A stretch of DNA of 64,000 nt from Streptomyces aquilus (GCF_003955715.1 NZ_CP034463.1:496001-560000), one strand, 5' to 3'; positions 9,100-18,179 are shown, counted from the stretch's first letter. A program made the numbers and translations. Notes: generated by a model not told the origin, from the letters alone.

Positions 9100-9825
9100 T
9101 CAGAGCCCGGCGACGACGCGTCGCAGTGTGCCCGGCGCGATGCGCAGCATGGCGGGCATGACTTTCGTCTGACCGGGGAATGCCATGTCCCGCCCCCGCC
9201 GAAGAGCCTTCATCGTGACCGCCGCCACCTGCTCGGGCGTCAGTTTCTTCCCCGTGGCTTCGGCGTTCATGGGCGTGTCCGTGGACGGCGGGAGGACTTC
9301 GAGGACATGGGTGCCCTTCGGGGCGAGTTGACGGCGCAAGCCGTCCGCAAAGCCGTGCAGGCCGGCCTTCACCGCGCCGTGGGTAGGCGCGCGAGTGGGC
9401 GAGACCAAAGCGAACCCCGAGGTGATGAATACGATCGAGTCGGGCTCCGGCCATCGCTCGAGCACTTCACCTGTCAGGTGGATGGGGGCGGTGAGGTTCA
9501 ACGCCACCTCGGCATCGAGAGTCGCATTGGGGTTGTTGCCGGTGCCGGCCGCATAGTCTCGCTCCTCGAACGTACCGGCGTTGTTGACCAGCACGTCCAG
9601 ACGCCCGAAGCGATCAGCGATCACCTGGAGCAACGCTGCCCGGTCGGCTGGGTTCGTCACATCTGCCCGCACGGCCAGCGCCTGCGGGTGTGCCTGCGCG
9701 AATCGGTCAAGCGCAGCCTGCGAACGTCCGCAGACGACGACAGACGCCCCGAGCTCCACGAAGGATTGCGCGAGGCTCAAGCCGATGCCTGAGGTTCCAC
9801 CAGTGATGAGTACGGTCTGTGACAC
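9100..9825 (-). CDS. Short-chain dehydrogenase/reductase (DltE-like), catalytic Tyr replaced by His
   Basis: A 241-residue Rossmann-fold protein starting at GTG 9825. The cofactor loop TGGTSGIG is at about residues 8-15, followed by VVVCGRSQ, the NNAG motif (VLVNNAGTF) and FITSGFALV with the catalytic-region Ser. Where classical SDRs have YxxxK, this one reads HGAVK: the Tyr is His, from a CAC instead of TAC codon, while the Lys stays. That should weaken or alter oxidoreductase activity unless another residue substitutes. It diverges from a TetR gene across an 88-base spacer with two palindromes, so it is almost certainly repressed by that TetR. The substrate is unknown. Confidence 0.88.
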   Translation of the reverse strand: MSQTVLITGGTSGIGLSLAQSFVELGASVVVCGRSQAALDRFAQAHPQALAVRADVTNPADRAALLQVIADRFGRLDVLVNNAGTFEERDYAAGTGNNPNATLDAEVALNLTAPIHLTGEVLERWPEPDSIVFITSGFALVSPTRAPTHGAVKAGLHGFADGLRRQLAPKGTHVLEVLPPSTDTPMNAEATGKKLTPEQVAAVTMKALRRGRDMAFPGQTKVMPAMLRIAPGTLRRVVAGL

Positions 9826-9845
9826 GATGCCACCTCTCCGTATAG

Positions 9846-9861
9846 CGTACCGATTGGTACG
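9846..9861. promoter_or_regulatory. Probable TetR operator 1 (SDR/TetR spacer)
   Basis: Inverted repeat CGTACCGATTGGTACG, symmetric at 7 of 8 positions per arm. It shares its half-site with the second palindrome; the two centres are 33 bases apart. Confidence 0.75.
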
Positions 9862-9879
9862 AAACACGCTAGCACATCC

Positions 9880-9893
9880 GTACCGATCGGTAC
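9880..9893. promoter_or_regulatory. Probable TetR operator 2 (SDR/TetR spacer)
   Basis: Perfect 14-base palindrome GTACCGATCGGTAC in the divergent spacer, 20 bases before the TetR start, well placed for autoregulation. Confidence 0.75.
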
Positions 9894-9913
9894 CGAAGGC
9901 GTAGGATGAAGAA

Positions 9914-10522
9914 ATGCCCTCGACGACACCGGTCCCTCCTGGCAGGCCTCGCGCGTTCGACATCGACGAGGCCGTCGATCGTGCAGTCCTGGTGTTCTGG
10001 TCAAAGGGTTTCGAGGGTGCCAGCCTTGACGACCTCACCGATGCGATGGGTATCAGCCGCCCCGGCCTGTACAGGGCGTTCGGCAGCAAAGAAGACCTCT
10101 TCTACAAGGCGCTGGAGCGGTACACCGAGGGCTTGACCGCCTACTTCGGCCGAGCTCTGGCAGAGCCCACAAGTGCAGCAGTGGCTACCGCCGTGCTCCA
10201 CGGGACGGTCGAGGCGGCAACCATGCCGGGATTGCCCGCGGGCTGTCTCGGCGTGCAGGGTGCGTTGGCCACCGGGGACGACAGCCGCCCCGTCCGAGAC
10301 GCACTCATCGCATGGCGTGAGGACGGGATAGCCCACTTGACGCGCCGGTTTCAACAGGCAGTGGACGCCGGTGACCTTCCGCCTTCGGCAGATCCTCGTC
10401 TCCTCGCGCTCTACCTGAGAACAGTCGCCAATGGGATTGCCGTCCAGGCCGCGAGTGGTAGTTCCCGCCCGGAGTTGCTGCAAGTCGCGGACCTCGCGTT
10501 GGGCAGCTGGCCAAAGGCGTAG
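9914..10522 (+). CDS. TetR/AcrR-family repressor of the adjacent SDR
   Basis: A 202-residue TetR-type regulator. The N-terminal helix-turn-helix is clear: AVDRAVLVFWSKGFEGASLDDLTDAMGISRPGLYRAFGSKE spans about residues 19-60, with the recognition helix SRPGLYRAFG. The C-terminal ligand domain contains LPAGCLGVQGALATG and a helical dimerisation tail. It diverges from the SDR gene and is likely to bind the two GTACCGA-type palindromes between them, repressing both until a small ligand, perhaps the SDR substrate, binds. Confidence 0.93.
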   Translation: MPSTTPVPPGRPRAFDIDEAVDRAVLVFWSKGFEGASLDDLTDAMGISRPGLYRAFGSKEDLFYKALERYTEGLTAYFGRALAEPTSAAVATAVLHGTVEAATMPGLPAGCLGVQGALATGDDSRPVRDALIAWREDGIAHLTRRFQQAVDAGDLPPSADPRLLALYLRTVANGIAVQAASGSSRPELLQVADLALGSWPKA

Positions 10523-10617
10523 TCAGCCAGCGGGATGCCGACACCGCGACGGGCGCTGGCGAGGCGGCGTGTGCCGGGGCCGAGGCTCGCAGTCAACTGC
10601 CGATGATCAACTGTTCG

Positions 10618-11541
10618 TCAAGCCGTGCGTGCCGGCGGCATCCCGGCTCCCGTCCTTGTCGCGTCGGTGCCCCAGCTGGCCAGCAGTCGTAGTGCCTGCG
10701 CGGACGGGGAGTTGGGTTCGGCGTGGTACGTCGCCAGCGTCTGTTCGTGGTCATCGGCCAGATGGAACGACTCGAGGCGGAGCTCGAGTTCGCCGACGAG
10801 CGGGTGGTGCAGGCGCTGGATGCCGTGGCACTTGTCCTTGATGTCGTGGGTGGCCCACAGCCGCCGGAACTCCGCACTCTTCACAGAGAGTTCGCCCACC
10901 AGCGCGGACAGCCGGGGGTCATCCGGGTGGGAGCCGGCGTCCAGGCGCAGCTGAGCGACGACGTCGTTCGCTTTCTGCTCCCAGTCCACGAACAGGTCGC
11001 GGTACTCGGGCCTGAGGAACACCAGCCGCGCCCAGTTCCGCTCGTGCGCGGGCAGCTCGGCCCAGTCGCCGAAGACCGCCGCGGCCATTCGGTTCCAGGC
11101 GAGGAGATCCCCCCGCCGGCCCACGAGTATCGCCGGGCCGCCTTCCATGGTGTCCAGCAGCGTCCGCAGGTGGCCGCGCACCTGCTGGGTGCGGCCGGTC
11201 GGCTTCCTCCTGTGCTGTTTCGGCTTCGCCAGGTGTGTGAGGTGGGCGCGCTCGGCGTCGCTCAGCCTCAGTGCGCGGGCGATGGCGTCGAGAACCTCCG
11301 CCGACACGTACCGCCCGTTTCCCTGCTCCAGGCGCGTGTAGTACCCCACCGACACCCCGGCCAGCTGCGCCAGCTCCTCGCGGCGCAGCCCCGGCACCCG
11401 CCGGTGCCGTCCGTAGTCCGGCAGGCCCACGTCCTCCGGCTTCAGCCGGGCCCGCCGGGTGCGCAGGAACTCGCTGAGTTCGGCACGCGGGTCCAGAGCG
11501 CCGTCGGCCGACTCGTGCACCGGCTCGCGGTATTCGTCCAT
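10618..11541 (-). CDS. XRE-family regulator with MmyB-like ligand domain
   Basis: A 307-residue regulator starting at ATG 11541. An XRE helix-turn-helix covers about residues 18-90 (ELSEFLRTRRARLKPEDVG; PGLRREELAQLAGVSVGYYTRLEQG). The C-terminal MmyB-like PAS-type domain follows (AILVGRRGDLLAWNRMAAAVFGD, then NWARLVFL and the late LGELELRLESFHLADDHEQTLATY-type strand). MmyB-like domains are thought to sense fatty-acid-like or hydrophobic ligands. It diverges from the aldehyde dehydrogenase gene 174 bases away, the usual arrangement for this family beside an oxidoreductase it controls. A second regulator of the same class sits at 19915-20769. Confidence 0.92.
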   Translation of the reverse strand: MDEYREPVHESADGALDPRAELSEFLRTRRARLKPEDVGLPDYGRHRRVPGLRREELAQLAGVSVGYYTRLEQGNGRYVSAEVLDAIARALRLSDAERAHLTHLAKPKQHRRKPTGRTQQVRGHLRTLLDTMEGGPAILVGRRGDLLAWNRMAAAVFGDWAELPAHERNWARLVFLRPEYRDLFVDWEQKANDVVAQLRLDAGSHPDDPRLSALVGELSVKSAEFRRLWATHDIKDKCHGIQRLHHPLVGELELRLESFHLADDHEQTLATYHAEPNSPSAQALRLLASWGTDATRTGAGMPPARTA

Positions 11542-11715
11542 GCCTTCGAGTATCCCCGGTCGGACGTTCATCAGCCTGCACCAGTCAGTGGTAGGCACAG
11601 CGGATGTACACAAAGCCGTGACCTGGGTGAATCCCGGAGCGTCCAGCACGCTGGCCACTGTGCCCGGCTGGAAGGCAGCCGGGGCGTGGCTTGCATCAGG
11701 AACGGAGCACACCCC

Positions 11716-13062
11716 ATGACCGCAACACAGGGGACCGAGTCGAGGACGCACCAGAGCGAAACGGCCGCGGAGGTGGTCGGCCGTCTTCGGGCGACGTTCA
11801 ACACCGGCGTCACCCGCGGACTGGACTGGCGCGTCAACCAGCTGCAGCGGCTGCGGGCCCTGCTGGTCGAAAACGAGCAGGAGCTGATCGAGGCGCTCTG
11901 GGCGGACCTGAGGAAGAACCCCGCCGAGGCGAAGACGCAGGAGATCGACTTCACCGTCGCCGACATCGACGAGACGCTGGCCCATCTCGAGAGCTGGCTC
12001 CAGCCTCGCCCGGTGGAGGTCCCGGCCCACTTCGGTCCCACGACAACGGCCTACACCACGTACGACCCGCTCGGCGTCGTCCTGGTGATCGCTCCGTGGA
12101 ACTTCCCGCTGCACCTTCTCATCGACCCCATCATCGGCGCCCTGGCCGCCGGGAACACCGTGGTGGCCAAGCCGAGCGAGATCTCGGTGCACACCTCGGC
12201 GGTCGCCTCACGCCTCCTGCGCGAGTACTTCGACCCTGACGTGCTCACCGTGGTCGAGGGAGGCGCCGAGGAGACCACGGCCCTCCTGGCACAGCGTTTC
12301 GACCACATCTTCTACACCGGCAACGGCACCGTCGGCCGGATCGTCATGGCCGCGGCCGCCAAGAACCTCACCCCCGTCACGCTCGAACTCGGAGGCAAGT
12401 CACCGGTCTTCGTGGCACCCGACGCCGACTTGGACGAGACCGCCAAGCGGCTGGTCGGCGCCAAGTTCGGCAACGCGGGCCAGCAGTGCGTAGCCCCCGA
12501 CTACGTGCTGGCCGATCCTGCCACCGCCGCCGCACTGGTCCCCGCCCTGCGCGCGGCTATCGACGCCCAGTTCGGCACCAGCCCGCAGACCTCGGCCGAC
12601 TTCGGCCGGATCATCAACGAGCGGCACTTCGACCGGCTCACCCGTCTGCTGACCTCCGGCCGGGCGGCGGTGGGAGGCCGGCACGACCGTGACGACCTGT
12701 TCATCGCACCGACCGTACTCACCGATGTCGACCCCGCAGCGCCGGTCATGCAGGAGGAGATCTTCGGTCCGATCCTCGCCGTCGTCGAAGTCGAAGACCT
12801 CGACGCCGCCATCGCCTTCATCAACGAACGCGACAAGCCCCTCGCCCTCTACGCCTTCACCTCCTCCGAGGACACCAAGGCGCGCCTGGTGAACGAGACG
12901 TCCTCCGGCGGCGTCGCCTGGGGCCAGCCGGTGATGCAACTGCTCATGACCAGCCTGCCGTTCGGCGGCGTCGGCGAAAGCGGCATGGGCCGCTACCACG
13001 GCCGGTACTCCCTCGAGACGTTCAGCCACCTCAAGGCGGTCGCGGACGTCCCGCTCAGCTAG
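11716..13062 (+). CDS. NAD(P)-dependent aldehyde dehydrogenase (class 3-like)
   Basis: A 448-residue cytosolic enzyme oxidising aldehydes to acids. Motifs in order: APWNFPLHLL (about 126), NTVVAKPSE, the cofactor-loop region DHIFYTGNGTVG, general base Glu224 in TLELGGKSP, catalytic Cys258 in GNAGQQC, and EEIFGPILAV. The length is that of the shorter class-3-like enzymes (AlkH/CalB-like) rather than the roughly 490-residue class. The ATG at 11716 follows a run without homology; a longer open frame upstream is antisense to the XRE gene. The old yellow enzyme gene follows after 111 bases, so the pair probably detoxifies reactive carbonyls under the divergent XRE regulator. Confidence 0.95.
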   Translation: MTATQGTESRTHQSETAAEVVGRLRATFNTGVTRGLDWRVNQLQRLRALLVENEQELIEALWADLRKNPAEAKTQEIDFTVADIDETLAHLESWLQPRPVEVPAHFGPTTTAYTTYDPLGVVLVIAPWNFPLHLLIDPIIGALAAGNTVVAKPSEISVHTSAVASRLLREYFDPDVLTVVEGGAEETTALLAQRFDHIFYTGNGTVGRIVMAAAAKNLTPVTLELGGKSPVFVAPDADLDETAKRLVGAKFGNAGQQCVAPDYVLADPATAAALVPALRAAIDAQFGTSPQTSADFGRIINERHFDRLTRLLTSGRAAVGGRHDRDDLFIAPTVLTDVDPAAPVMQEEIFGPILAVVEVEDLDAAIAFINERDKPLALYAFTSSEDTKARLVNETSSGGVAWGQPVMQLLMTSLPFGGVGESGMGRYHGRYSLETFSHLKAVADVPLS

Positions 13063-13173
13063 CCTCGCGCGTTCTGCCGACACCACCCACACCCCAATCC
13101 GCCGGGACAGCGCGGCCCCCTGCATCGCAGACCCTCATCCCTCTTCCCTCCGTATCGCAGAAAGAAGAAACCC

Positions 13174-14286
13174 ATGCCTGTCAACATTTCAGAAGCTTCG
13201 CCCGCCCCGTCCCTCTTCTCCCCCGTCTCTCTCGGGAAGATCGAGCTCGCCAACCGCATCGTCATGGCACCGCTGACCCGGGTCCGGGCCGGTTCCTCCG
13301 GTATCCCCGGAGATCTGATGGTCGAGTACTACCGGCAGCGGGCGAGCGTCGGAATGATCATCACCGAGGGCACCTACCCCGACCACGCGTCGCAGGGGTA
13401 CGTCGGTGAGCCGGGCATCGCCACCGACGAGCAGGCGGCCGGCTGGCAGCGGGTGTTCGAGGCGGTGCACGCCGAGGGCGGCCGCATCGTCCTGCAGATC
13501 ATGCATGCCGGCCGCGGCACCCACCCCGACATCAACGGCGGCCGCCGCATCCTCGCCCCCAGCGCGATCGCCATCGACAACAAGACGTTCACCGAGAAGG
13601 GCGAGCAGCCCTACCCCGTACCGGAAGCGATGACCACCGCAGAGATCCGTGCAGCCCTGGAGGACTTCGTCACCGCGGCCCGCCGGGCCATCGAGGCGGG
13701 AGCGGACGGCGTGGAAATCCACGGCGCCAACGGCTACCTGCTCCAGCAGTTCCTCTCCCCGGCGGCCAACCAGCGCACCGATGGCTACGGCGGCTCGCCG
13801 CACAACCGCGCCCGCTTCGTCGTCGAGGTCGTCACGGCGGTCGCCCAGGCCGTCGGTGCCGAGCGGGTCGGGCTGCGGATCTCGCCGGAGGTCGTCCTCG
13901 GGGACGTCTTCGAGACCGACCGGGACGACGTCCTGGCCACCTACGGCACCCTGCTCGACCAACTGCGCCCGCTGGGCCTGGCCTACCTCTCCATACTGCA
14001 CACCGAGCCGGGCGGCGACCTGGTACAGGAGCTGCGGCGGCGCTTCGACGGCAAGCTGATCGTCAACAACGGCCCCTTCGGGGGACAGACCACCCGCGAG
14101 CAGGCGCTCCAGCAGATCGAGGCCGACCACGCCGACGCCGTGGTCGTGGGCCGGGCCCTCATCGCCAACCCCGACCTGGTCGAGCGCTGGCGGGGCGGCC
14201 ACCCGGAGAACGAGCCGCGGCCGGAACTGTTCTACGGGCCGGGCGCCGAGGGCTACACCGACTACCCCTTCCTCGAAGCGGCCTGA
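13174..14286 (+). CDS. Old yellow enzyme (NemA-like FMN oxidoreductase)
   Basis: A 370-residue FMN-dependent ene-reductase. It shows SLGKIELANRIVMAPLTR (FMN-binding start), IITEGTYPDHASQGY, LQIMHAGRGTHPD, the substrate-binding EIHGANGYLLQQFLSP with the HxxN pair, RTDGYGGSPHNRARF and the C-terminal phosphate-binding VVVGRALIANPDLVERW. Such enzymes reduce alpha,beta-unsaturated carbonyls, nitro-esters or quinones using NADPH. The ATG at 13174 has AGAAAGAAG before it. It lies directly downstream of the aldehyde dehydrogenase and ends in a strong hairpin terminator. Confidence 0.95.
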   Translation: MPVNISEASPAPSLFSPVSLGKIELANRIVMAPLTRVRAGSSGIPGDLMVEYYRQRASVGMIITEGTYPDHASQGYVGEPGIATDEQAAGWQRVFEAVHAEGGRIVLQIMHAGRGTHPDINGGRRILAPSAIAIDNKTFTEKGEQPYPVPEAMTTAEIRAALEDFVTAARRAIEAGADGVEIHGANGYLLQQFLSPAANQRTDGYGGSPHNRARFVVEVVTAVAQAVGAERVGLRISPEVVLGDVFETDRDDVLATYGTLLDQLRPLGLAYLSILHTEPGGDLVQELRRRFDGKLIVNNGPFGGQTTREQALQQIEADHADAVVVGRALIANPDLVERWRGGHPENEPRPELFYGPGAEGYTDYPFLEAA

Positions 14287-14298
14287 GACCCACGGTCA

Positions 14299-14339
14299 CG
14301 CCTGTCCATGCGGCAGCCCCACTCCCCCATGGACAGGCG
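14299..14339 (+). terminator. Hairpin terminator after the old yellow enzyme gene
   Basis: A perfect 12-base inverted repeat, CGCCTGTCCATG (14299-14310) and CATGGACAGGCG (14328-14339), with a 17-base loop, begins 12 bases after the stop. No U-tract, as is common in Streptomyces. Confidence 0.8.
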
Positions 14340-14818
14340 CCCGACCGGCGACACGGTGCCCGCTCCTTTACGCCCGCGGCCACACCGGCGATCACCGGCT
14401 CGAGGACCGTCGGGTCCGTCAGAGCGTTGGCGGTCCGCAGGTTCCTGGCCGGCAGCCTGCCTTCGGTGACCTCGTCGAGCACATCGCTCTCGCGCATGGC
14501 CACCGCGCCGGCCTTCTGGCCACAGCTGACGCCTGTGACAGTCGACTGACCGAGCGCGGCCCCTACAGGCAGGAAGACTTCGCCGACGGGCTGAAGGCGT
14601 TCTACGACGCGGGCACGTCGGCGTGCGTTGCCCTGGATGCGGTGATGGGTCCGCAGGTCTTGCTGGCGGCCCTCACGCTGGCCGGAAGCGATCGCGAGCA
14701 GGCGCACCAGCTACTCCTTGACTACGCCGCCGAGCAAGGCAGTTGCTCGTCGTACACACCCGATGACTCCCACACCCTGACCGACCTGAGGATTCAAAGG
14801 CGTCCCGGCTGCCGATGA
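14340..14818 (+). other. Long plus-strand frame without a clear start, probably a decayed gene
   Basis: One frame stays open for about 150 codons, ending at the TGA at 14816-14818. It has protein-like parts, notably GDLVEHIALAHGHRAGLLAT, RGPYRQEDFADGLKAFYDAG and GPQVLLAALTLAGSDREQAH, which look like consecutive amphipathic helices. I see no start codon with a ribosome-binding site and no known family. It may be the end of a lost helical regulator. The rest of the gap up to the MBL gene (14819-15067) holds nothing recognisable. Confidence 0.35.
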
Positions 14819-15067
14819 GCCCTTGGAGCCCCGCGGGCACACGCCGCGGAGACGATCGAGGCCCTCGCCGACCCCGCCTGCACAACAGCACGCACGTCAC
14901 CGGCGACCGGCGGCTCCGATCTCGGCCTCACCATCGCCTTCGTAATCACACAGTCACTGACAGACAGGAGTGAGGACCCACGAACGTCCCCCGTTTGACG
15001 ATGCCCCACCACAGGGTTGCACTGGATTCATGGGTGCTGCGGCGACTCCGTCCAAGGGAGAGCAGCG

Positions 15068-15919
15068 ATGCCAACCATGGAAACGTTCAACCTTCTGCAG
15101 CCGTACAAGATCGCCGACGAGACGTTCGTCATTCCGTGGGCCCTCGAGGCCCCGCCGGTCGGTCACTTTCCGATGAACTCGATGGTGATCCGGGGCACCG
15201 AACCGATCATCGTGGACACCGGGGCGCCCGCGGTGCGCTCCCAGTGGCTGGAGGCGGCCTGGTCCGTCGTGGATCCCCTGGACGTACGGTGGATCTTCCT
15301 CACCCATGACGATCGCGACCACGCCGGCAACCTCCTGGCAGTCCTCGCCGAATGCCCGAACGCGACGCTGCTGACGACATGGTTCTCCATCGGCCGCATG
15401 GCCGAGGAGTGGGAGACGCCCATCAACCGCTGCCGTTTCATGACCGACGGAGACACGATCGACGCGGGCGACCGCACCCTGCTCGCCAAACGACCGCCCC
15501 TGTACGACAACCCCACTACCCGCGCCCTTTTCGACGCGAAGACCAACGTCCTGTGGGCCGTCGACACCTTCGCCACCAACGTGCCCACCCCGATGCCTGA
15601 CACAGCGGGGCTGTCCGCGGACGAGTTCCGCGACGGCCAGTTCTTCGGCGGACGGCTGGTCTCGCCCTGGGCCGCGCTGCTGGACACCCAGAAGTTCCGG
15701 ACGGTCGTGGACTACTTCCAACACCTGAACGCCGAGGTCATCGCCGGCTGCCATTGCCCGGTCCTGCACGGCCCTCAGGTCTCCCAGGCCTACGACTTCC
15801 TCCGCCAACTCCCCGAGATCCCTCCGTGGACAGAGTTCACCCAGGCCGATCTGGACCAGTGGATGACGGCAGCCGAGACCTCGATACCCCCGGAACAACC
15901 GCGACCGTCGGGGACGTGA
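15068..15919 (+). CDS. MBL-fold metallohydrolase related to flavodiiron (ODP) proteins
   Basis: A 283-residue protein. The metal motif reads THDDRDHAGN at about residues 79-87, a variant of HxHxDH with Asp at the second His position, as in many oxygen-binding diiron (FprA/ODP-like) domains. FPMNSMVIRG, PIIVDTGAP, LWAVDTFATNVPT and the late His in CHCPVLHGPQ fit the fold. There is no flavodoxin domain, so it is a stand-alone MBL protein rather than a full flavodiiron enzyme. The ATG at 15068 follows AGGGAGAGCAGCG. Possible roles are hydrolysis or redox/oxygen sensing; the neighbours do not decide it. Confidence 0.85.
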   Translation: MPTMETFNLLQPYKIADETFVIPWALEAPPVGHFPMNSMVIRGTEPIIVDTGAPAVRSQWLEAAWSVVDPLDVRWIFLTHDDRDHAGNLLAVLAECPNATLLTTWFSIGRMAEEWETPINRCRFMTDGDTIDAGDRTLLAKRPPLYDNPTTRALFDAKTNVLWAVDTFATNVPTPMPDTAGLSADEFRDGQFFGGRLVSPWAALLDTQKFRTVVDYFQHLNAEVIAGCHCPVLHGPQVSQAYDFLRQLPEIPPWTEFTQADLDQWMTAAETSIPPEQPRPSGT

Positions 15920-16583
15920 CCCAGGTGTGCGGAGAGGTCGTTTTCTCCCGATGTCACATCCTGGAATACGTGATTGACGCGTAGATGTCGGGTCGCGCCA
16001 AAGGACGGTGGTTTCTCCGGCGAGGCGGCGAGCTCGACGAAGTGCCGGCGGCAGCCCCCGTCAACCCAGCCCTTCCGCACGCCGACCTGCTCGGCGACGA
16101 CCTGATCCGAGACGCGGGATCGCGCAGCGAGGCCGGATTCGCCGTTCCTGCACCACGCGTTCGTACTGGTACATACGTAGAGGTCGAGGCCCTTGCCGGG
16201 CCTTGGCCCCACCAGGGTGCAGGGCGCTCGCTGCTGCGCGCGAGACGATCCAGACCCATCTCACCCGCATCTACCGCAGGCTGGGCATCCGCTCGCGCTC
16301 ACACCTGGCGCACTGCATGACACACCTCGGCGCCGTTGGACACCGCATCATCAACTGCATCCCACACCTCGCGGTCGAACCGGTCGTCAAGCTCGACCGC
16401 GGTGAACTCCTGCCATGCCGCGCAGTCGATGAGCAAACAGACGGGCGCTCCCGCGGTCTTCGCGTCGTTCGGGTTCCAACGGGTGCGGCTCGACGGGGAG
16501 GTCGCGCCGGGCCCCGGCAAGACGAGTCTCGGTCCGGGAGCCGGATCCGCAGCGGGCGGCGGATCTGGAGTTGTTCTTCTTCC
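15920..16583. other. Decayed stretch before the MFS gene
   Basis: No intact gene. It contains the LuxR fragment listed next, and a minus-strand frame around 16300-16520 with a protein-like piece (VCLLIDCAAWQEFTAVELD) that I cannot name. Confidence 0.4.
16205..16325 (+). pseudogene. LuxR-type helix-turn-helix fragment
   Basis: The frame reads RETIQTHLTRIYRRLGIRSRSHLAH, matching the end of a LuxR/GerE DNA-binding domain (typically RTVQTHLTRIYRKLGVRSRAELA). Only this last part of the domain survives; nothing upstream looks like the rest of a regulator. Confidence 0.65.
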
Positions 16584-18068
16584 TCAAGCACCTGTAGCCC
16601 GTTCCACCTCCGCCGGCACCTGGTCCGGTGTGGTGTGCGCAGCCGGATCGGGGGAAGGGTGCGGCACCGTCGAGTCTGCCGCGGGCTTGGTCCTGGCCAG
16701 CCACAGGCCGGTGAAGACCGCGGTGGCCAGGGTGACGGCGCCGGCGACGACGAAGGCGTTGCCGAGTCCGGTCTCCAGGGAGGCGCCGTCGGTTTGCCGG
16801 GCGCGGACGACGGCGCCGAGCACCGCCACGCCCAGCACCGCGCCGATCTGCCGGGTGGTGCTGCTGATGCCGGAGGCGAGGCCGCCCTCCTGCGGACTGA
16901 CCGCTTGGATGGCGGCGCCGGTCAGGGGGGACATCGTCAGGGCGAAGCCGACGCCGATGACTCCCAGCCGCCACCACACGTTCCCGTAACCGGTGTCGGC
17001 GTGCACCGTGCCCAGCGCCAGCAGCCCTGCGCCGGCCAGGGCCAGGCCGATGGTGACGACGACGCGGAAGCCGTACCGGGCGGCGAGTCGGCCCGCGAAC
17101 GGGCTGACGATGACCATGGCGAGGGAAACGGGAAGGGTCTGCAGGCCGGCACGCAGGATGGAGCTGCCCTGGACGTACACGAAGAACTGGGAGAAGAAGA
17201 ACGACGAGCCCATGAGCGCGAACCCCACCACGATCATGGCGGTGTTCGACACGGTGAACAGCCGCTCCCTGAACAGTCGCAGTGGCAGCATCGGTGCGGA
17301 GCGACGCGCTTCGACGGCGACGAAGGCGGCGAGGAGGATCGCCGCCGCGGCGAAGCTTCCCAGGATCACCGGTGCGGTCCAGCCGCGGGCGCCGCCCTCG
17401 ATCAGCCCGTAGGTCAGGGCCCCCACCGCCAGACAGGACAGCACCGTGCCCGGGACGTCGATCGCGGGGGCGTTCGGATTGCGGGATTCGCCGAGGTGGC
17501 GCAGGCCGACCAGCAGCAGGACCACGCCGATGGGCAGATTGACCAGGAAGATGGCGGGCCAGCCGAAGGCATCGGTCAGCACGCCGCCGGCCACGGGCCC
17601 CGCGGCCAGACCGATGCCGCTGAATCCGGCCCACAGCCCGATCGCCTTGATGCGTTCTCGCGGTACGGGATATGCGGCGGCGAGCAGGGCCAGCGAGGCG
17701 GGGCTCAGCGCCGACGCCCCGACGCCCTGCAGCATCCGGCCGGCGATCAGCCAGCCGACCGAGGGCGCGAGGCTGCACAGCACCGATGCCGCGGTGAACA
17801 CCGCCGCGCCGGCCAGGTACACCCGCTTGCGGCCGAACCGGTCGGCGAACACGCCGCCGGACAGCAGCAGCATCGCGACCAGCAGCACGTACGCGTCGAC
17901 GATCCACTGCAACCCAGTCAGCTCCGTGTGCAGCCGCTGCTGCATGTCGGGCAGCGCCGCTCCGACGATCGTGTTGTCGAGCAGCACCATGAATTGGCCC
18001 AAGCAGGTCACCGTGAGCAGCACGGCCCGATCGGGTCGACCGCCTCCAGCCGCAGGCGATGCAGCCAT
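16584..18068 (-). CDS. MFS drug efflux transporter, DHA2 (14-helix) type
   Basis: A 494-residue membrane transporter starting at ATG 18068. The first helix carries the DHA2 signature CLGQFMVLLDNTIVGAALPD; the helix 2-3 loop has GGVFADRFGRKRVYLAG (motif A); motif C lies in GFSGIGLAAGPVAGGVL. Length and hydrophobic pattern fit 14 helices using the proton gradient to export drugs or metabolites. The tail is acidic and Pro-rich. It diverges from a TetR gene with two TAACGCAGTT-type operators between them, the standard arrangement for a ligand-induced pump. The exported compound is unknown. Confidence 0.94.
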   Translation of the reverse strand: MAASPAAGGGRPDRAVLLTVTCLGQFMVLLDNTIVGAALPDMQQRLHTELTGLQWIVDAYVLLVAMLLLSGGVFADRFGRKRVYLAGAAVFTAASVLCSLAPSVGWLIAGRMLQGVGASALSPASLALLAAAYPVPRERIKAIGLWAGFSGIGLAAGPVAGGVLTDAFGWPAIFLVNLPIGVVLLLVGLRHLGESRNPNAPAIDVPGTVLSCLAVGALTYGLIEGGARGWTAPVILGSFAAAAILLAAFVAVEARRSAPMLPLRLFRERLFTVSNTAMIVVGFALMGSSFFFSQFFVYVQGSSILRAGLQTLPVSLAMVIVSPFAGRLAARYGFRVVVTIGLALAGAGLLALGTVHADTGYGNVWWRLGVIGVGFALTMSPLTGAAIQAVSPQEGGLASGISSTTRQIGAVLGVAVLGAVVRARQTDGASLETGLGNAFVVAGAVTLATAVFTGLWLARTKPAADSTVPHPSPDPAAHTTPDQVPAEVERATGA

Positions 18069-18130
18069 GGGATTCCTCTCCCTCGTCGTCGCGCCTCACC
18101 CCAGCCGATACGGCCGACCTCCGGGCGCCC

Positions 18131-18153
18131 TAACGCAGTTATGAACTGCGTTA
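18131..18153. promoter_or_regulatory. Probable TetR operator 1 (MFS/TetR spacer)
   Basis: A perfect palindrome with arms TAACGCAGTT and AACTGCGTTA around a 3-base centre (ATG), between the divergent pump and regulator genes. Confidence 0.82.
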
Positions 18154-18179
18154 GGCGACTATAGGGAGACTCCACCCAC

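Noticed and set aside
10723..11715. N-terminal extension of the aldehyde dehydrogenase frame
   Set aside because: This part is antisense to the XRE regulator; homology starts at the ATG at 11716.
16008..18164. 718-codon open frame on the plus strand
   Set aside because: Mostly antisense to the DHA2 pump with Gly/Arg/Gln-rich nonsense composition; only a short LuxR-like piece near 16205-16325 is meaningful.
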